NCBI RefSeq assembly: GCF_050496545.1
Contig: NZ_JBNVZV010000001.1
Location: forward strand, 186,001 to 250,000
Reading direction: 5' to 3'
From: Phycicoccus avicenniae_A
Lineage (GTDB): Bacteria; Actinomycetota; Actinomycetes; Actinomycetales; Dermatophilaceae
DNA length: 64,000 bases
Part shown: piece by piece, positions 51,166 through 59,892 of the stretch
How positions within the stretch are numbered: position 1 is the first letter of the stretch
How the letters are laid out: each line of letters starts with the position of its first letter
Program-made: the position numbers and the translations under genes
The notes under the pieces: model-generated
What the model was told of the DNA's origin: nothing
Databases searched by the model: none
What the model saw: only the letters and a program-made list of their open reading frames with translations

Positions 51166-51227
51166 GTGACCCGCAGAGGTCACACGTGTGCTCGTGCAGC
51201 CTACCCGTGTCCGCACGCAGGGGGCAA
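51166..51227 (-). promoter_or_regulatory. rpsA promoter and leader hairpin
   Basis: On the - strand TTGCCC (51227-51222), an 18-nt spacer and TAGGCT (51203-51198) form a promoter. The leader contains GTGACC-N6-GGTCAC (51166-51183), a 6-bp stem about 57 nt before the start codon, which might serve S1 autocontrol (inference). Confidence 0.45.
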
Positions 51228-51254
51228 AACGTCCCTGACCGGCGCGGACGCCGG

Positions 51255-52046
51255 ATGAGCGAGGCCACCCGCCGGCCGGTCGGGACCGACGAGACGGTCG
51301 CCGCCAACCGGGCCTGGTGGGACGCCGAGGCGCCGGCCTACCACGCCGAGCACGGCACCTTCCTCGGCGACGACGGCTTCGTCTGGGGGCCCGAGGGCTG
51401 GACCGAGGAGGAGCTCGACCTGGTCGGCGTCCGCGACGGCATGACCGTGCTCGAGATCGGCGCCGGCGCCGGGCAGTGCTCGCGCTGGCTCGCCGGCCGG
51501 TACGACGTACGGGTCGTCGCGAGCGACCTCTCGGGCGGGATGCTGCGCACCGGGCGGGGCATCGACGCCGACCGCCCGGCCCCGCTCCCCCTGCTGCAGT
51601 GCGACGGCACCCGCCTGCCGCTCGCCGACGCCTCGGTGGACCGGGTGTTCACCGCGTACGGCGTCGTCCCGTTCGTCGCCGACAGCGCCGCGGTGCTGCA
51701 GGAGGCCGCGCGGGTCCTGCGTCCCGGCGGGAGGTTCGTCTTCTCGACGTCGCACCCGGTGCGCTGGGCCTTCCCCGACGTGCCCGGACCCGAGGGGCTC
51801 ACCGCCACGCACTCCTACTTCGACCGCACGCCCTACGTCGAGAGCGAGGCCGGCGTCGTCACGTACGTCGAGCACCACCGGACCCTCGGCGACCTCGTGC
51901 GCCAGGTCGTCGCGGCCGGCCTCACCCTGCTCGACCTCGTCGAGCCCGAGTGGCCCGAGCGCAACGCGGCGGAGTGGGGCGGATGGTCCCCGCTGCGCGG
52001 GCGGCTGCTGCCCGGCACGGCGATCGTCGTCACCGAGCGCCGCTGA
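51255..52046 (+). CDS. Class I SAM-dependent methyltransferase
   Basis: A 263-residue Rossmann-fold methyltransferase (type 11). SAM motif I is VLEIGAGAGQCSRWLAG at about residues 70-86, motif II ends in RVVASDLSGGML, and the post-motif reads AARVLRPGGRFVFSTSHPVRW. The N-terminus NRAWWDAEAPAYHAEHGTFLG is typical of a conserved actinobacterial group with unknown substrate. ATG 51255 is divergent from rpsA. No operon partner follows on the same strand before the convergent DUF3068 gene. Confidence 0.88.
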   Translation: MSEATRRPVGTDETVAANRAWWDAEAPAYHAEHGTFLGDDGFVWGPEGWTEEELDLVGVRDGMTVLEIGAGAGQCSRWLAGRYDVRVVASDLSGGMLRTGRGIDADRPAPLPLLQCDGTRLPLADASVDRVFTAYGVVPFVADSAAVLQEAARVLRPGGRFVFSTSHPVRWAFPDVPGPEGLTATHSYFDRTPYVESEAGVVTYVEHHRTLGDLVRQVVAAGLTLLDLVEPEWPERNAAEWGGWSPLRGRLLPGTAIVVTERR

Positions 52047-52070
52047 GGCGGGCGCCCGGCGGAGCGGGGC

Positions 52071-52991
52071 TCAGACCAGGGCCGGAGCGCGCTCCTCGCG
52101 CTCGGAGTGGCGCCCGCGGCGGGCGGTGGCCGCCAGCAGCAGGCCACCGACCAGGGCGAGCACGCCGAGGATGCCGCCGACGAGCGGCACGGTGCGGGTG
52201 AGCAGGCCCAGCTGCGCGGAGTTGCTCGAGCCGCTGTCGACGTTCGCCTTGACCGTCTCCTCGGTGAAGCCGAAGGTCAGGTCGAGGAACGTCGCGCCGT
52301 CGTCGAGGAGCCGGACCTGGTGCTCCTTCTGGTCGATGATCGCGCCGGTGCGCGGCTCGATCCACATCGTCTTCTCGGTGTTGTAGGTGCCCGGGACGCC
52401 GTCGGCGATCTGGATGGGCTGGTCCTTAACCGTGACGAGGAACTTGTAGGTGTCGAGGCCGTCGATGGCCTCCTCGCCCTGGTACACCGCGTCGACGGTG
52501 CCACCGACGAGGCCGTCCCAGAACGGGTAGGTCTTCTGCTCGGTGTCGAACGGGAACTTGTTGACCAGCCCCTCGACCGGCGCGGCGTCGGCCGGCAGGT
52601 TCTTGAAGTCGGGCACGGAGAGCCCCGTGAGCCGGTTCGTGGCGAACGTGCTGGTGCTCGCCGAGAGCAGCGTCTTGGACGGGTCGTCGGCCGCCACGCA
52701 GTCGGGGGCGTCGCCGTTCGGGTCGCGCACGAGGCAGCTGGAGTTCTGGAAGAGCACGACGTCGGAGGTGCTCAGCTCGGAGTCGGCGTGGGTGATGCTC
52801 ACGGCCTTGACCGGTGTGTTCTCGAGCCCGTCGGGGCCGGCCACCTGGGCCTCGCCGCTCAGGCGCGTCACCGAGTCGGTGTCGAGCGGGGTCTTCTTGA
52901 CCTGGCCCGATGCGTAGACGAGCGACAGGATCGCGGTCATCACCAGGAATGCTCCGAGGAAGACGAGGAGCTTCGTCACGATTCCGCGCAC
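52071..52991 (-). CDS. DUF3068 domain membrane-anchored protein
   Basis: The 306-residue protein has an N-terminal helix (about 7-29, LLVFLGAFLVMTAILSLVYA), a large extracytoplasmic domain and a C-terminal helix (about 266-288) ending in a short basic tail. Text such as TYPFWDG, EDGLDTYKF-like (AIDGLDTYKFLVTV) and MWIEPRTGAIIDQKEHQ matches DUF3068, found in actinobacterial envelope loci. GTG 52991 has GGAGG upstream, and a TACATT -10 lies 35 nt before the start. Function unknown; it is divergent from an acyltransferase gene and shares its control element. Confidence 0.88.
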   Translation of the reverse strand: MRGIVTKLLVFLGAFLVMTAILSLVYASGQVKKTPLDTDSVTRLSGEAQVAGPDGLENTPVKAVSITHADSELSTSDVVLFQNSSCLVRDPNGDAPDCVAADDPSKTLLSASTSTFATNRLTGLSVPDFKNLPADAAPVEGLVNKFPFDTEQKTYPFWDGLVGGTVDAVYQGEEAIDGLDTYKFLVTVKDQPIQIADGVPGTYNTEKTMWIEPRTGAIIDQKEHQVRLLDDGATFLDLTFGFTEETVKANVDSGSSNSAQLGLLTRTVPLVGGILGVLALVGGLLLAATARRGRHSEREERAPALV

Positions 52992-53025
52992 TGCTTGACC
53001 CTCCGTTGGGCTCGATGTCGGACAG

Positions 53026-53056
53026 AATGTAGCAGCAGGTGACCCGCCGGTAACCT
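53026..53056. promoter_or_regulatory. Divergent promoter region of DUF3068 and acyltransferase genes with a GTGAC-N6-GTAAC repeat
   Basis: TACATT on the - strand (53031-53026) serves the DUF3068 gene and TAACCT on the + strand (53051-53056) the acyltransferase gene. Between them GTGACCCGCCGGTAAC (53039-53054 region) is identical, as reverse complement, to the element at 55191-55206. Confidence 0.5.
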
Positions 53057-53113
53057 CACTCCGGGAGCGCCCGCGTGGCGAACCGCCGCCACACCGTCCG
53101 AGAGGCCTGCCGC

Positions 53114-54364
53114 ATGACCGCCCGACCTGCCGTCGACGCCGCGCGCGTCGGCCGCTCGGCGGCGCTGGACTGGATGCGCGGGGTGGCCATCGTCCTCGTC
53201 GTCCTCTCGCACATGTGGGCGCTGTGGTCGCTCGAGGCGCTCACCGGCCTGCCGCCCCTGCTCCACGTGCTCCAGAGCGGCAACATCGCGGTCACCGTCT
53301 TCCTCGTCGTCGCCGGCTTCCTCCTCGTCCGCTCGCTCATCGGGTCCGAGGGCACGCGCGCGGACGACACCGGTCGGGTCGGCGAGATCGCCGCCCGGCG
53401 ACCGGCCGTCGTCGTGCTCACCCGGGTCGTCCGCATCGCGGCGCAGACCTACCCCCTGCTGCTGCTCATCTGGTTCACCACCCTCGCGGACCAGCCGACC
53501 CGCCTGCTCGAGACCCAGACCGAGCGCTCGGTCCTCTGGGTCTCGACCTTCGGCTGGAACATCTACCTGCAGTCCCAGGCGCTCCTGGCGCGCGCCGACC
53601 TCGGGCACCTCTGGTACACCGCGGTCTACGTGCAGGTGGCCGTCGTGCTCGTGCTCCTCGTCCGCGGGCTGCGCCACCGGCGCCTCGTCCTGGCCGCCAC
53701 CCTCGGAGGGCTGCTGCTCGCCTGCACGCTCTGGCGCGCCCACGTCGTCGACGTCGAGCCGCTGACCACCGCGCTCCTGCGCACGACCACGCGCATGGAC
53801 GGCATGCTCTGGGGTGCCCTGGCCGCGGTGCTGTGGCCCTGGCTCGGTGCCGTCCGCCGGCACGCCGGCACGGTCGTCTCGTGGTCGCTGGCCGGCTTCG
53901 GGGTCCTCGTCCTCGCGCTCGGCAACTCGGGGTCCTACCTCGGCTGGGGCGGCATCGCGGCCAACCTCGCCGTCGTCGCCGTCATCGTCGCCGCGCCGGG
54001 ACTGCCGGCGGACGGGCGCCTCGCCCGCGTGCTCGGGTGGCGCCCCGCCGTCCGCCTCGGCCGCTGGTCCCTGGCGATCTACGTCTGGCACTACCCGATC
54101 TTCTTCGCGGTCGGCGCCCGGGTGCCGGACTGGCCCCCGCCGGCCAAGGCCGCCCTCGCGCTCGTGGTCCTGGCGGTCGCCGTGGCGCTCACGCTGCGCT
54201 ATGTCGAGCGGCCGGTCGAGGCCTTCCTCGAGCGGCGGCTGCGCGCGCGCCCGGCCGACCGCGAGGAGCAGGCCGCCCTGCCCCGGGCCGACGCGGCGGC
54301 CCTCAGCCCCGACGCCGCAGCTTCTGCACCCGTGCCAGCACGCCCTGCACCGTCTCGTCCTTGA
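53114..54364 (+). CDS. Acyltransferase 3 (OafA-type) membrane protein
   Basis: A 416-residue membrane O-acyltransferase, third of its kind in the window. Marks are ALDWMRGVAIVLVVLSHMWAL (Trp-Met in place of Gly-Leu), GNIAVTVFLVVAGFLLVRSL and SLAIYVWHYPIFF, with about ten helices. I choose ATG 53114 with GAGAGG upstream, since a -10 TAACCT at 53051-53056 leaves room for this leader; GTG 53075 would add 13 residues. It probably acylates a surface glycan. The Pro/Ala-rich C-terminus overlaps the convergent oxygenase gene by 62 bp. Confidence 0.9.
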   Translation: MTARPAVDAARVGRSAALDWMRGVAIVLVVLSHMWALWSLEALTGLPPLLHVLQSGNIAVTVFLVVAGFLLVRSLIGSEGTRADDTGRVGEIAARRPAVVVLTRVVRIAAQTYPLLLLIWFTTLADQPTRLLETQTERSVLWVSTFGWNIYLQSQALLARADLGHLWYTAVYVQVAVVLVLLVRGLRHRRLVLAATLGGLLLACTLWRAHVVDVEPLTTALLRTTTRMDGMLWGALAAVLWPWLGAVRRHAGTVVSWSLAGFGVLVLALGNSGSYLGWGGIAANLAVVAVIVAAPGLPADGRLARVLGWRPAVRLGRWSLAIYVWHYPIFFAVGARVPDWPPPAKAALALVVLAVAVALTLRYVERPVEAFLERRLRARPADREEQAALPRADAAALSPDAAASAPVPARPAPSRP

Positions 54365-55148
54365 GCCCGAGGCGCCGCTTCGCGCGGTCGTAGACGTCGA
54401 GGGCGGTCCGGTCGGCCCAGATGGCCGCACCGCGCGTCGCGCCGTCCTGCGGCCGCGGCCGGTAGTTGGTGGAGCGGCGGACCGCCGCCTCCTCCTCGGT
54501 GAAGTAGTACAGCGCCATCGAGCGGCGGGCCTCGCCCGGGGGGCAGGTGAGCGGGTCCGGGTGGCCGTGGAAGCTGTCGGCGGAGGTCGTGAAGACGAGC
54601 ATCCGGTTGCCCTTGGGTCGCACGGAGCCGCGCTTGGCGGTCATCTGCTGGTCCCACAGCTCCAGCTCGCCGCCCCACTCGGGGAGCCACTCCTCGTTGA
54701 GGTACAGCAGGATGTTGACCCGTCGCGCCCAGTTCTCGTGGTCGTGGTGGGTCGTGAAGTCGGCGTGGATGTTGAGGTGGCCGCCGCGCAGCGTCTGGTG
54801 CAGGCCGCCGCCGTCCATCGACCAGTCCGGGAGCAGGTCCTCGATGCCGGTCAGCTCCTCGAGGTAGCGCACGAACTCCGGGGCGCACAGCTCGCGGGCG
54901 ACGGCGGTGAGGGTCGGGCCCCAGGTGTCGGGGGCCGTGTTCGAGTACTTGGTCTCGTTGACGTGCAGGTAGCCACGCCAGAACGGGTCCTCGGTGCCCG
55001 GGAACTCCGCGACCGCCGCCGCGAAGGCCTCGGGGGTGAGCACGTCGTCGAGCACGGTGTGCGGGAACGGCTCGGCGGCCCGGTACGCCGCCGCGGCCTC
55101 GGGGAGCGCGGCGGTGAGGCGGTCCATCGCGATGAGCGGGCTCGGCAT
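54303..55148 (-). CDS. 2-oxoglutarate/Fe(II)-dependent oxygenase (prolyl-4-hydroxylase-like)
   Basis: A 281-residue soluble oxygenase. The iron ligands are H128-x-D130 in LNIHADF and a distal His in DSFHGHPDP (H194 or H196), and an Arg near 208 would bind 2-oxoglutarate. NILLYLNEEWLPEWGGELELW is the typical beta strand of the double-stranded helix fold in the 2OG-Fe(II) oxygenase superfamily. It could hydroxylate a sugar, lipid or protein; the neighbouring glycan genes suggest a glycan-linked substrate (inference). ATG 55148 is preceded at 6 nt by CAGACT, a near leaderless -10. Confidence 0.87.
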   Translation of the reverse strand: MPSPLIAMDRLTAALPEAAAAYRAAEPFPHTVLDDVLTPEAFAAAVAEFPGTEDPFWRGYLHVNETKYSNTAPDTWGPTLTAVARELCAPEFVRYLEELTGIEDLLPDWSMDGGGLHQTLRGGHLNIHADFTTHHDHENWARRVNILLYLNEEWLPEWGGELELWDQQMTAKRGSVRPKGNRMLVFTTSADSFHGHPDPLTCPPGEARRSMALYYFTEEEAAVRRSTNYRPRPQDGATRGAAIWADRTALDVYDRAKRRLGLKDETVQGVLARVQKLRRRG

Positions 55149-55190
55149 GGCGTCAGTCTGGCACGGCGCCCCGGCCGGTCCTCACACATC

Positions 55191-55213
55191 GTTACCGGCG
55201 GGTCACATACAAT
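55191..55213 (+). promoter_or_regulatory. Promoter of the GT2-methyltransferase operon with a GTTAC-N6-GTCAC repeat
   Basis: GTTACCGGCGGGTCAC (55191-55206) is followed at once by TACAAT (55208-55213), a good -10. The element would cover the -35, so a regulator bound there could act directly on initiation. Confidence 0.5.
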
Positions 55214-55276
55214 CCATCGACGTCGCGACGCCGCCTCGACCCGGGTGGTGCAGCGCCCGAGACCGGACGGACCACC

Positions 55277-56719
55277 ATGACCCACTCCCCTGCCGCGGCC
55301 GCACCCCGCGTCGGCGTCCTCGTCGTCGCGTACAACGCCGCGAGCACCCTCGTGCACACGCTCGACCGGCTCCCCGAGGCCTTCCGCGCCTCGGTCGACC
55401 ACGTGCTCCTCGCCGACGACGCGAGCCAGGACGACACCTACGCCATCGGCATGGCGTACAAGGACACCTCCGACCTGCCGCTGACCGTCGTCCGGCACGA
55501 GAAGAACCTCGGCTACGGCGGCAACCAGAAGGCCGGCTACCGCTGGGCCATCGGGCACGGCCTCGACGTCGTCGTCCTGCTCCACGGCGACGGCCAGTAC
55601 GCACCCGAGGTGATCGAGGACCTCGTCCGCCCCCTCACCGAGGGGCGTGCCGACGCCGTCTTCGGCTCGCGGATGATGGTCCGCGGGCAGGCGCTCAAGG
55701 GCGGGATGCCGCTCTACAAGTTCGTCGGCAACCGGATCCTGTCGACCTTCCAGAACGCGATGACCGGCGCCGACCTCAGCGAGTGGCACAGCGGGTACCG
55801 GGCCTACCGCGTCGACGCCCTCGCCGACCTCGCCCTCGATACGTACAGCGACGGCTTCGACTTCGACACCGAGATCATCCTCGGGCTGCTCGACGCCGGG
55901 AAGCACGTCGCCGAGGTCCCGATCCCCACGTACTACGGCGACGAGATCTGCTACGTCAACGGCATGGCCTACGCCCGCGACGTCGCGCGTGACGTGCTGC
56001 GCCACCGCGCCCGGCGGATGGGCTTCGGTGCGCAGGGCACGGCCGAGGCCTACGCGCTCAAGCCCTCCCCGCACTCCAGCCACGGCCGGATCCTCGGGTG
56101 GCTCGCGTCGTCGGCACCGGGCACCGTGCTCGACGTCGGCTGTTCCGACGGCGCGTTCGGTGCGCTGGTCCGGGCCGAGGGCCACCGGGTCGTCGGGGTC
56201 GACCTCGTCAAGCACGACGGCGTCGGCGACCGCCTCGACGACTTCGTCGAGGCCGACCTCGAGGGGGGTCTGCCCGAGGACGCCGGCACCGGCTACGACC
56301 ACGTCGTCGCCGCCGACGTCCTCGAGCACGTGACCCGCCCGGAGGTGCTGCTCCGCGACATCGCCGCCCGGCTGGCGCCCGGGGGCGAAGTGCTCGTCTC
56401 GGTGCCGAACTTCGGCCACTGGTACCCCCGTGGGCGCACCGCACTCGGTCTCTTCGACTACGACAGCCGTGGCCCGCTCGACCGCGGCCACGTCCGCTTC
56501 TTCACCCGGCGCAGCTTCGAGAAGCTGGTGCGCGACTGCGGCCTGCGGATCGTCGAGCGCGACGTCGTCGGCGTGCCCGTCGACGTCCTCGACCGGGGGC
56601 GCGCCGGAGACCGCCGGGTCGACGTCGCCCGCGCGGTCGGGTCCGTGGACCGCGCCGCGGTGCGCGGGTGGCCGACGCTCTTCGGGTACCAGCTCCTCTA
56701 CCGCCTCGAACCGGCGTGA
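55277..56719 (+). CDS. Bifunctional glycosyltransferase family 2 / SAM methyltransferase
   Basis: A 480-residue fusion. Residues 10-240 are a dolichyl-phosphate-mannose-synthase-like GT2 domain: VVAYNAASTL, DDASQDDT and LLHGDGQYAPEVI with the metal-binding Asp, then HSGYRAYR. Residues 265-400 are a class I methyltransferase: VLDVGCSDGAFG (284-295), VVGVDLVKHD, and AADVLEHVTRPEVLL. ATG 55277 follows a promoter 64 nt upstream. The stop overlaps a polytopic membrane protein gene (GTGA), itself overlapped by a GT4 gene, so a three-gene glycan operon is seen. GT2-methyltransferase fusions occur in surface polysaccharide loci; the sugar is unknown. Confidence 0.9.
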   Translation: MTHSPAAAAPRVGVLVVAYNAASTLVHTLDRLPEAFRASVDHVLLADDASQDDTYAIGMAYKDTSDLPLTVVRHEKNLGYGGNQKAGYRWAIGHGLDVVVLLHGDGQYAPEVIEDLVRPLTEGRADAVFGSRMMVRGQALKGGMPLYKFVGNRILSTFQNAMTGADLSEWHSGYRAYRVDALADLALDTYSDGFDFDTEIILGLLDAGKHVAEVPIPTYYGDEICYVNGMAYARDVARDVLRHRARRMGFGAQGTAEAYALKPSPHSSHGRILGWLASSAPGTVLDVGCSDGAFGALVRAEGHRVVGVDLVKHDGVGDRLDDFVEADLEGGLPEDAGTGYDHVVAADVLEHVTRPEVLLRDIAARLAPGGEVLVSVPNFGHWYPRGRTALGLFDYDSRGPLDRGHVRFFTRRSFEKLVRDCGLRIVERDVVGVPVDVLDRGRAGDRRVDVARAVGSVDRAAVRGWPTLFGYQLLYRLEPA

Positions 56720-58758
56720 GCCGCCCGGCACCTCCGCATCCACGGGTCGTCGTCGCGTCCCTCACCGGGTGCCTCCTCGGAGGCCTGGTCTACCTGCTCG
56801 TCCTGCTCGACCTCGCGTGGTCCCCCACCCGGACGGCGGTCGGGCTCGGGTACGGCTCGAACTTCTTCGACATCCAGGCCAACGCGTTCCTGGCCGGCCG
56901 GCTCGACGTGCCCGAGGGGTCGCTCGGCATCGAGGGGTTCGTCATCGGCGGGCGGACGTTCATGTACTTCCCGCCCTTCCCGGCGCTGCTGCGCATCCCG
57001 GTCATGCTCGTCACCCACGAGTTCGACGGCCGGCTGACGGTGGCCTCGATGGCCCTCGGGTGGCTCGTGCTCGCCGTGATGTCCGCGCGCCTGCTCTGGC
57101 TGGTGCGCCGGGTGCTGCGCGGGTCGGAGGTCCCGAGCCGCCGCGAGGCCGCGGCGGCCGCGGTGCTCCTCACCGCGATGACCGGCGGCACCGTCATCAC
57201 CTTCGTCGCGGCCCTGCCGTGGGTCTACCACGAGGTCTACGTGTGGTCGGTGGCCACCGTCGTCGGGTCGCTCTACTGGCTCCTGCGCGCGGGGCTCGAG
57301 CCGAGCCGGCGCACCCTCGGCTGGCTCGCCGCCTTCGCGCTGGCCGCGGTCCTCACCCGCACCACCGGCGGCTTCGCGGTCTGCGGGGCGGCCGTCCTCG
57401 CGGCGCTCTGGTGGTGGTGGTCCGAGGGACGGCGCCGCCCTGCCGGTCGGCGGCTCCTCGTCGGCTTCCTCGCGGCGGGGCTGCTGCCGGTCGCGGCGTC
57501 GGTGGCCCTCAACGAGGTGAAGTTCGGCCACCCGTACCTGTTCCCCCTCCAGGAGCAGGTGTGGACGCAGGTCAACGAGCACCGGCGGGAGGCGTTGTCC
57601 GCCAACGGTGGTCACATCACGGGCCCCCAGTTCCTGCCGGTCACGGCCGACGCCTACCTCTCCCCGACCGGCCTGCGCCTGACGCCCTGGTTCCCGTGGG
57701 TCTCGCTCCCGGACGCCCCGCCCGTCGAGTCCGGCGGCGTCGTCCTCGACCAGACCTACCGCACGGCCAGCGTCCCCGCGACGACGCCGATGCTCCTCGT
57801 GTTCGCGCTGGCGTCCTTCCCGCTGCTCGTCCTCCTGCGCCGCAGACGGTCGCTGCGCCTGCTGGCGCCCCCGCTGCTCGGGGCGGCCGTCGTCCCGGCC
57901 GGCATCCTCATGTACGGGTACGTCGCGAACCGCTACACGAGCGAGTTCGTCCCCCTCCTGGTCGTGGGGTCCGCGATCACGACCTGGGCGCTGCTGCCCC
58001 GCCTGCTGCGCGGCTCCCGCCGCCGGGCGGGTGGGGTGCTGGCCGGGCTCGCCCTGCTCACCGCGTACTCCGTGCTCGTCCACACCGCGACGGGCCTGGC
58101 GGCCGGCGCGGTCACGGGCCGGGGTGACCGCCTCGTGCAGCTGCTCTCGGCCCAGCAGCGCGTCGACTCCGCCCTCGGCACCCAGGGGCCCCCGGTGCTC
58201 CGCGACGTCGAGGACCTCCCCGACGACGCCGCCCCCGACACCCTGGCCGCCGCCCCGGGCTGCTCGGCGCTCTACCTCGCCACCGGTGACCGGTACGAGC
58301 CGTGGGTGCTCGTCGAGGACTCCCCCACGGTGCTGCGGGTGACCGTGCACCGCGGGGTGCGCACCGGGCAGCTGGTGCTCGCGACCGTCATCGGGTCGCG
58401 CACCCGCGACGTCGTCCTCCAGACCCGGTCCGACCACCAGGTGCGGGTCGTCGTGCGCGACGGTGCCAGGGTCACGGCCGGCCCCTGGTACGGCGTCTAC
58501 CCCGAGAGCTCGACGACGGTCGGCATCGGGGTCTTCTCCGACATCGGCGTCACCGAGGTCACCTCGACGCCCGGCGGCCGGGTCGCCGTCTTCCCCGCCC
58601 AGCGCATCGACGAGGACTGGGTCATCCGACCGGGACGCACCGAGGTCCGCCCCGACGTCACCGCCGAGGCCGACCGGCTGGGCATCACCGTGGAGAAGGC
58701 GCCGTCCCGGCCCACGACGCTGTGTCCGCGGGTCGTCTCGGGGGCGGGGGCCGGGTGA
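56716..58758 (+). CDS. Large polytopic membrane protein, possible GT-C-type glycosyltransferase
   Basis: A 680-residue protein with about ten to twelve helices in the first 460 residues and a soluble extracytoplasmic C-terminal domain (about 465-680). After the first helix there is an acidic loop region FFDIQANAFLAGRLDVPEGSLG, the kind of Asp-bearing loop found in GT-C glycosyltransferases that use polyprenyl-linked sugars. I do not recognise the exact family. GTG 56716 overlaps the GT2-methyltransferase stop, and its own stop overlaps a GT4 gene. A role in adding or exporting sugar units outside the membrane is inferred from this context. Confidence 0.8.
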   Translation: MSRPAPPHPRVVVASLTGCLLGGLVYLLVLLDLAWSPTRTAVGLGYGSNFFDIQANAFLAGRLDVPEGSLGIEGFVIGGRTFMYFPPFPALLRIPVMLVTHEFDGRLTVASMALGWLVLAVMSARLLWLVRRVLRGSEVPSRREAAAAAVLLTAMTGGTVITFVAALPWVYHEVYVWSVATVVGSLYWLLRAGLEPSRRTLGWLAAFALAAVLTRTTGGFAVCGAAVLAALWWWWSEGRRRPAGRRLLVGFLAAGLLPVAASVALNEVKFGHPYLFPLQEQVWTQVNEHRREALSANGGHITGPQFLPVTADAYLSPTGLRLTPWFPWVSLPDAPPVESGGVVLDQTYRTASVPATTPMLLVFALASFPLLVLLRRRRSLRLLAPPLLGAAVVPAGILMYGYVANRYTSEFVPLLVVGSAITTWALLPRLLRGSRRRAGGVLAGLALLTAYSVLVHTATGLAAGAVTGRGDRLVQLLSAQQRVDSALGTQGPPVLRDVEDLPDDAAPDTLAAAPGCSALYLATGDRYEPWVLVEDSPTVLRVTVHRGVRTGQLVLATVIGSRTRDVVLQTRSDHQVRVVVRDGARVTAGPWYGVYPESSTTVGIGVFSDIGVTEVTSTPGGRVAVFPAQRIDEDWVIRPGRTEVRPDVTAEADRLGITVEKAPSRPTTLCPRVVSGAGAG

Positions 58759-59882
58759 CCGGCGCGCCGCTGCGCGTCGCCGTCCTGTCGTGGCGCGACC
58801 CCCGGCACCCGGAGGCGGGCGGCAGCGAGGTCTACGTGGAGGAGGTGGCCCGCGGCCTGGTCCGCGCGGGCCACGAGGTCACCGTCATCACGGCGCGGCC
58901 GCCCGGCGCTCCGCGGCGGGAGGTCCTCGACGGGGTGCGGCACCGACGCTCCGGTGGCCGCCTCACGGTGTACCTGCACGGGCTCTGGTGGGTCGCGCTG
59001 CACGGCCGCCGGATCGACGTGGTGGTCGACGTCATCAACGGGCTGCCCTTCGGCACACCGCTCGTGCGCCGACACGGAGTCGTGGCGCTCGTGCACCACG
59101 TCCACCGCGAGCAGTGGCGGATGATCTACCCCGGGCTGCGCGGACGGTTCGGGTGGTGGGTCGAGTCGGTGCTGACGCCCCGCCTGTACCGGGGGGTCCG
59201 GCACGTCACGGTGTCGGGTACGTCGCGGGACGACCTGGTGGCGCTCGGGCGGCGCAGGGAGGACGTGACGGTCGTCCGCAACGGGCTGTCGCCGCGGCCG
59301 CAGGCCGGCAGCCGGGCCCCGGAGCCGCGCGTGGTCGTGCTCTCCCGGCTCGTGCCCCACAAGCAGGTCGAGCACGTCCTCGACGCCGTGGCGGCGCTGC
59401 GGCACGAGCATCCGGACGTGCGGCTCGACGTGGTCGGGCGGGGCTGGTGGGCACCGCAGCTCGTCGAGCACGCGCGGGCGGTGGGGGTCGCCGACCTCGT
59501 CACCTTCCACGGCTGGGTCGACGACGACGAGCGGGACCGGCTGCTCGCCGGAGGCCGGGTGCTCGCGCTGCCGTCGGTCCGCGAGGGCTGGGGCATCGCC
59601 GTCACCGAGGCGGCCGCGCAGGGCACCCCGACCGTCGGCTACCGGACGAGCGGGGGCCTCACCGAGTCCGTCGTCGACGGCGAGACGGGCTGGCTGGTCG
59701 AGGGGCCCGACGAGCTGGCGCGGGTGCTGGGCGAGCTGCTGGCCGGCCGGCTCGACGTCGAGGCCGTGGGAGAGGCGGCGCGACGGCGTGCGTCGTCCCT
59801 GGACTGGACGCGCACGGCGCGGGAGTTCGAGGAGGTGCTCCTCGGGGTCACCACCGGACGGCGGGACCGAGGGGGGTCGTGA
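58755..59882 (+). CDS. Glycosyltransferase family 4 protein
   Basis: A 375-residue cytosolic GT-B glycosyltransferase. The N-terminal donor-independent half has GGSEVYVEEVARGLVRAGHEV; the C-terminal group 1 domain shows VVLSRLVPHKQVEHVLDAV, the sugar-nucleotide-binding ALPSVREGWGIAVTEAAAQG with the conserved E-x7-E, and GGLTESVVDGETGWLV. GTG 58755 overlaps the upstream membrane-protein stop (GTGA). It is the third gene of the operon and probably adds a sugar to a lipid-linked or surface glycan; donor and acceptor are unknown. Confidence 0.92.
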   Translation: MTGAPLRVAVLSWRDPRHPEAGGSEVYVEEVARGLVRAGHEVTVITARPPGAPRREVLDGVRHRRSGGRLTVYLHGLWWVALHGRRIDVVVDVINGLPFGTPLVRRHGVVALVHHVHREQWRMIYPGLRGRFGWWVESVLTPRLYRGVRHVTVSGTSRDDLVALGRRREDVTVVRNGLSPRPQAGSRAPEPRVVVLSRLVPHKQVEHVLDAVAALRHEHPDVRLDVVGRGWWAPQLVEHARAVGVADLVTFHGWVDDDERDRLLAGGRVLALPSVREGWGIAVTEAAAQGTPTVGYRTSGGLTESVVDGETGWLVEGPDELARVLGELLAGRLDVEAVGEAARRRASSLDWTRTAREFEEVLLGVTTGRRDRGGS

Positions 59883-59892
59883 CGACCGGGCG

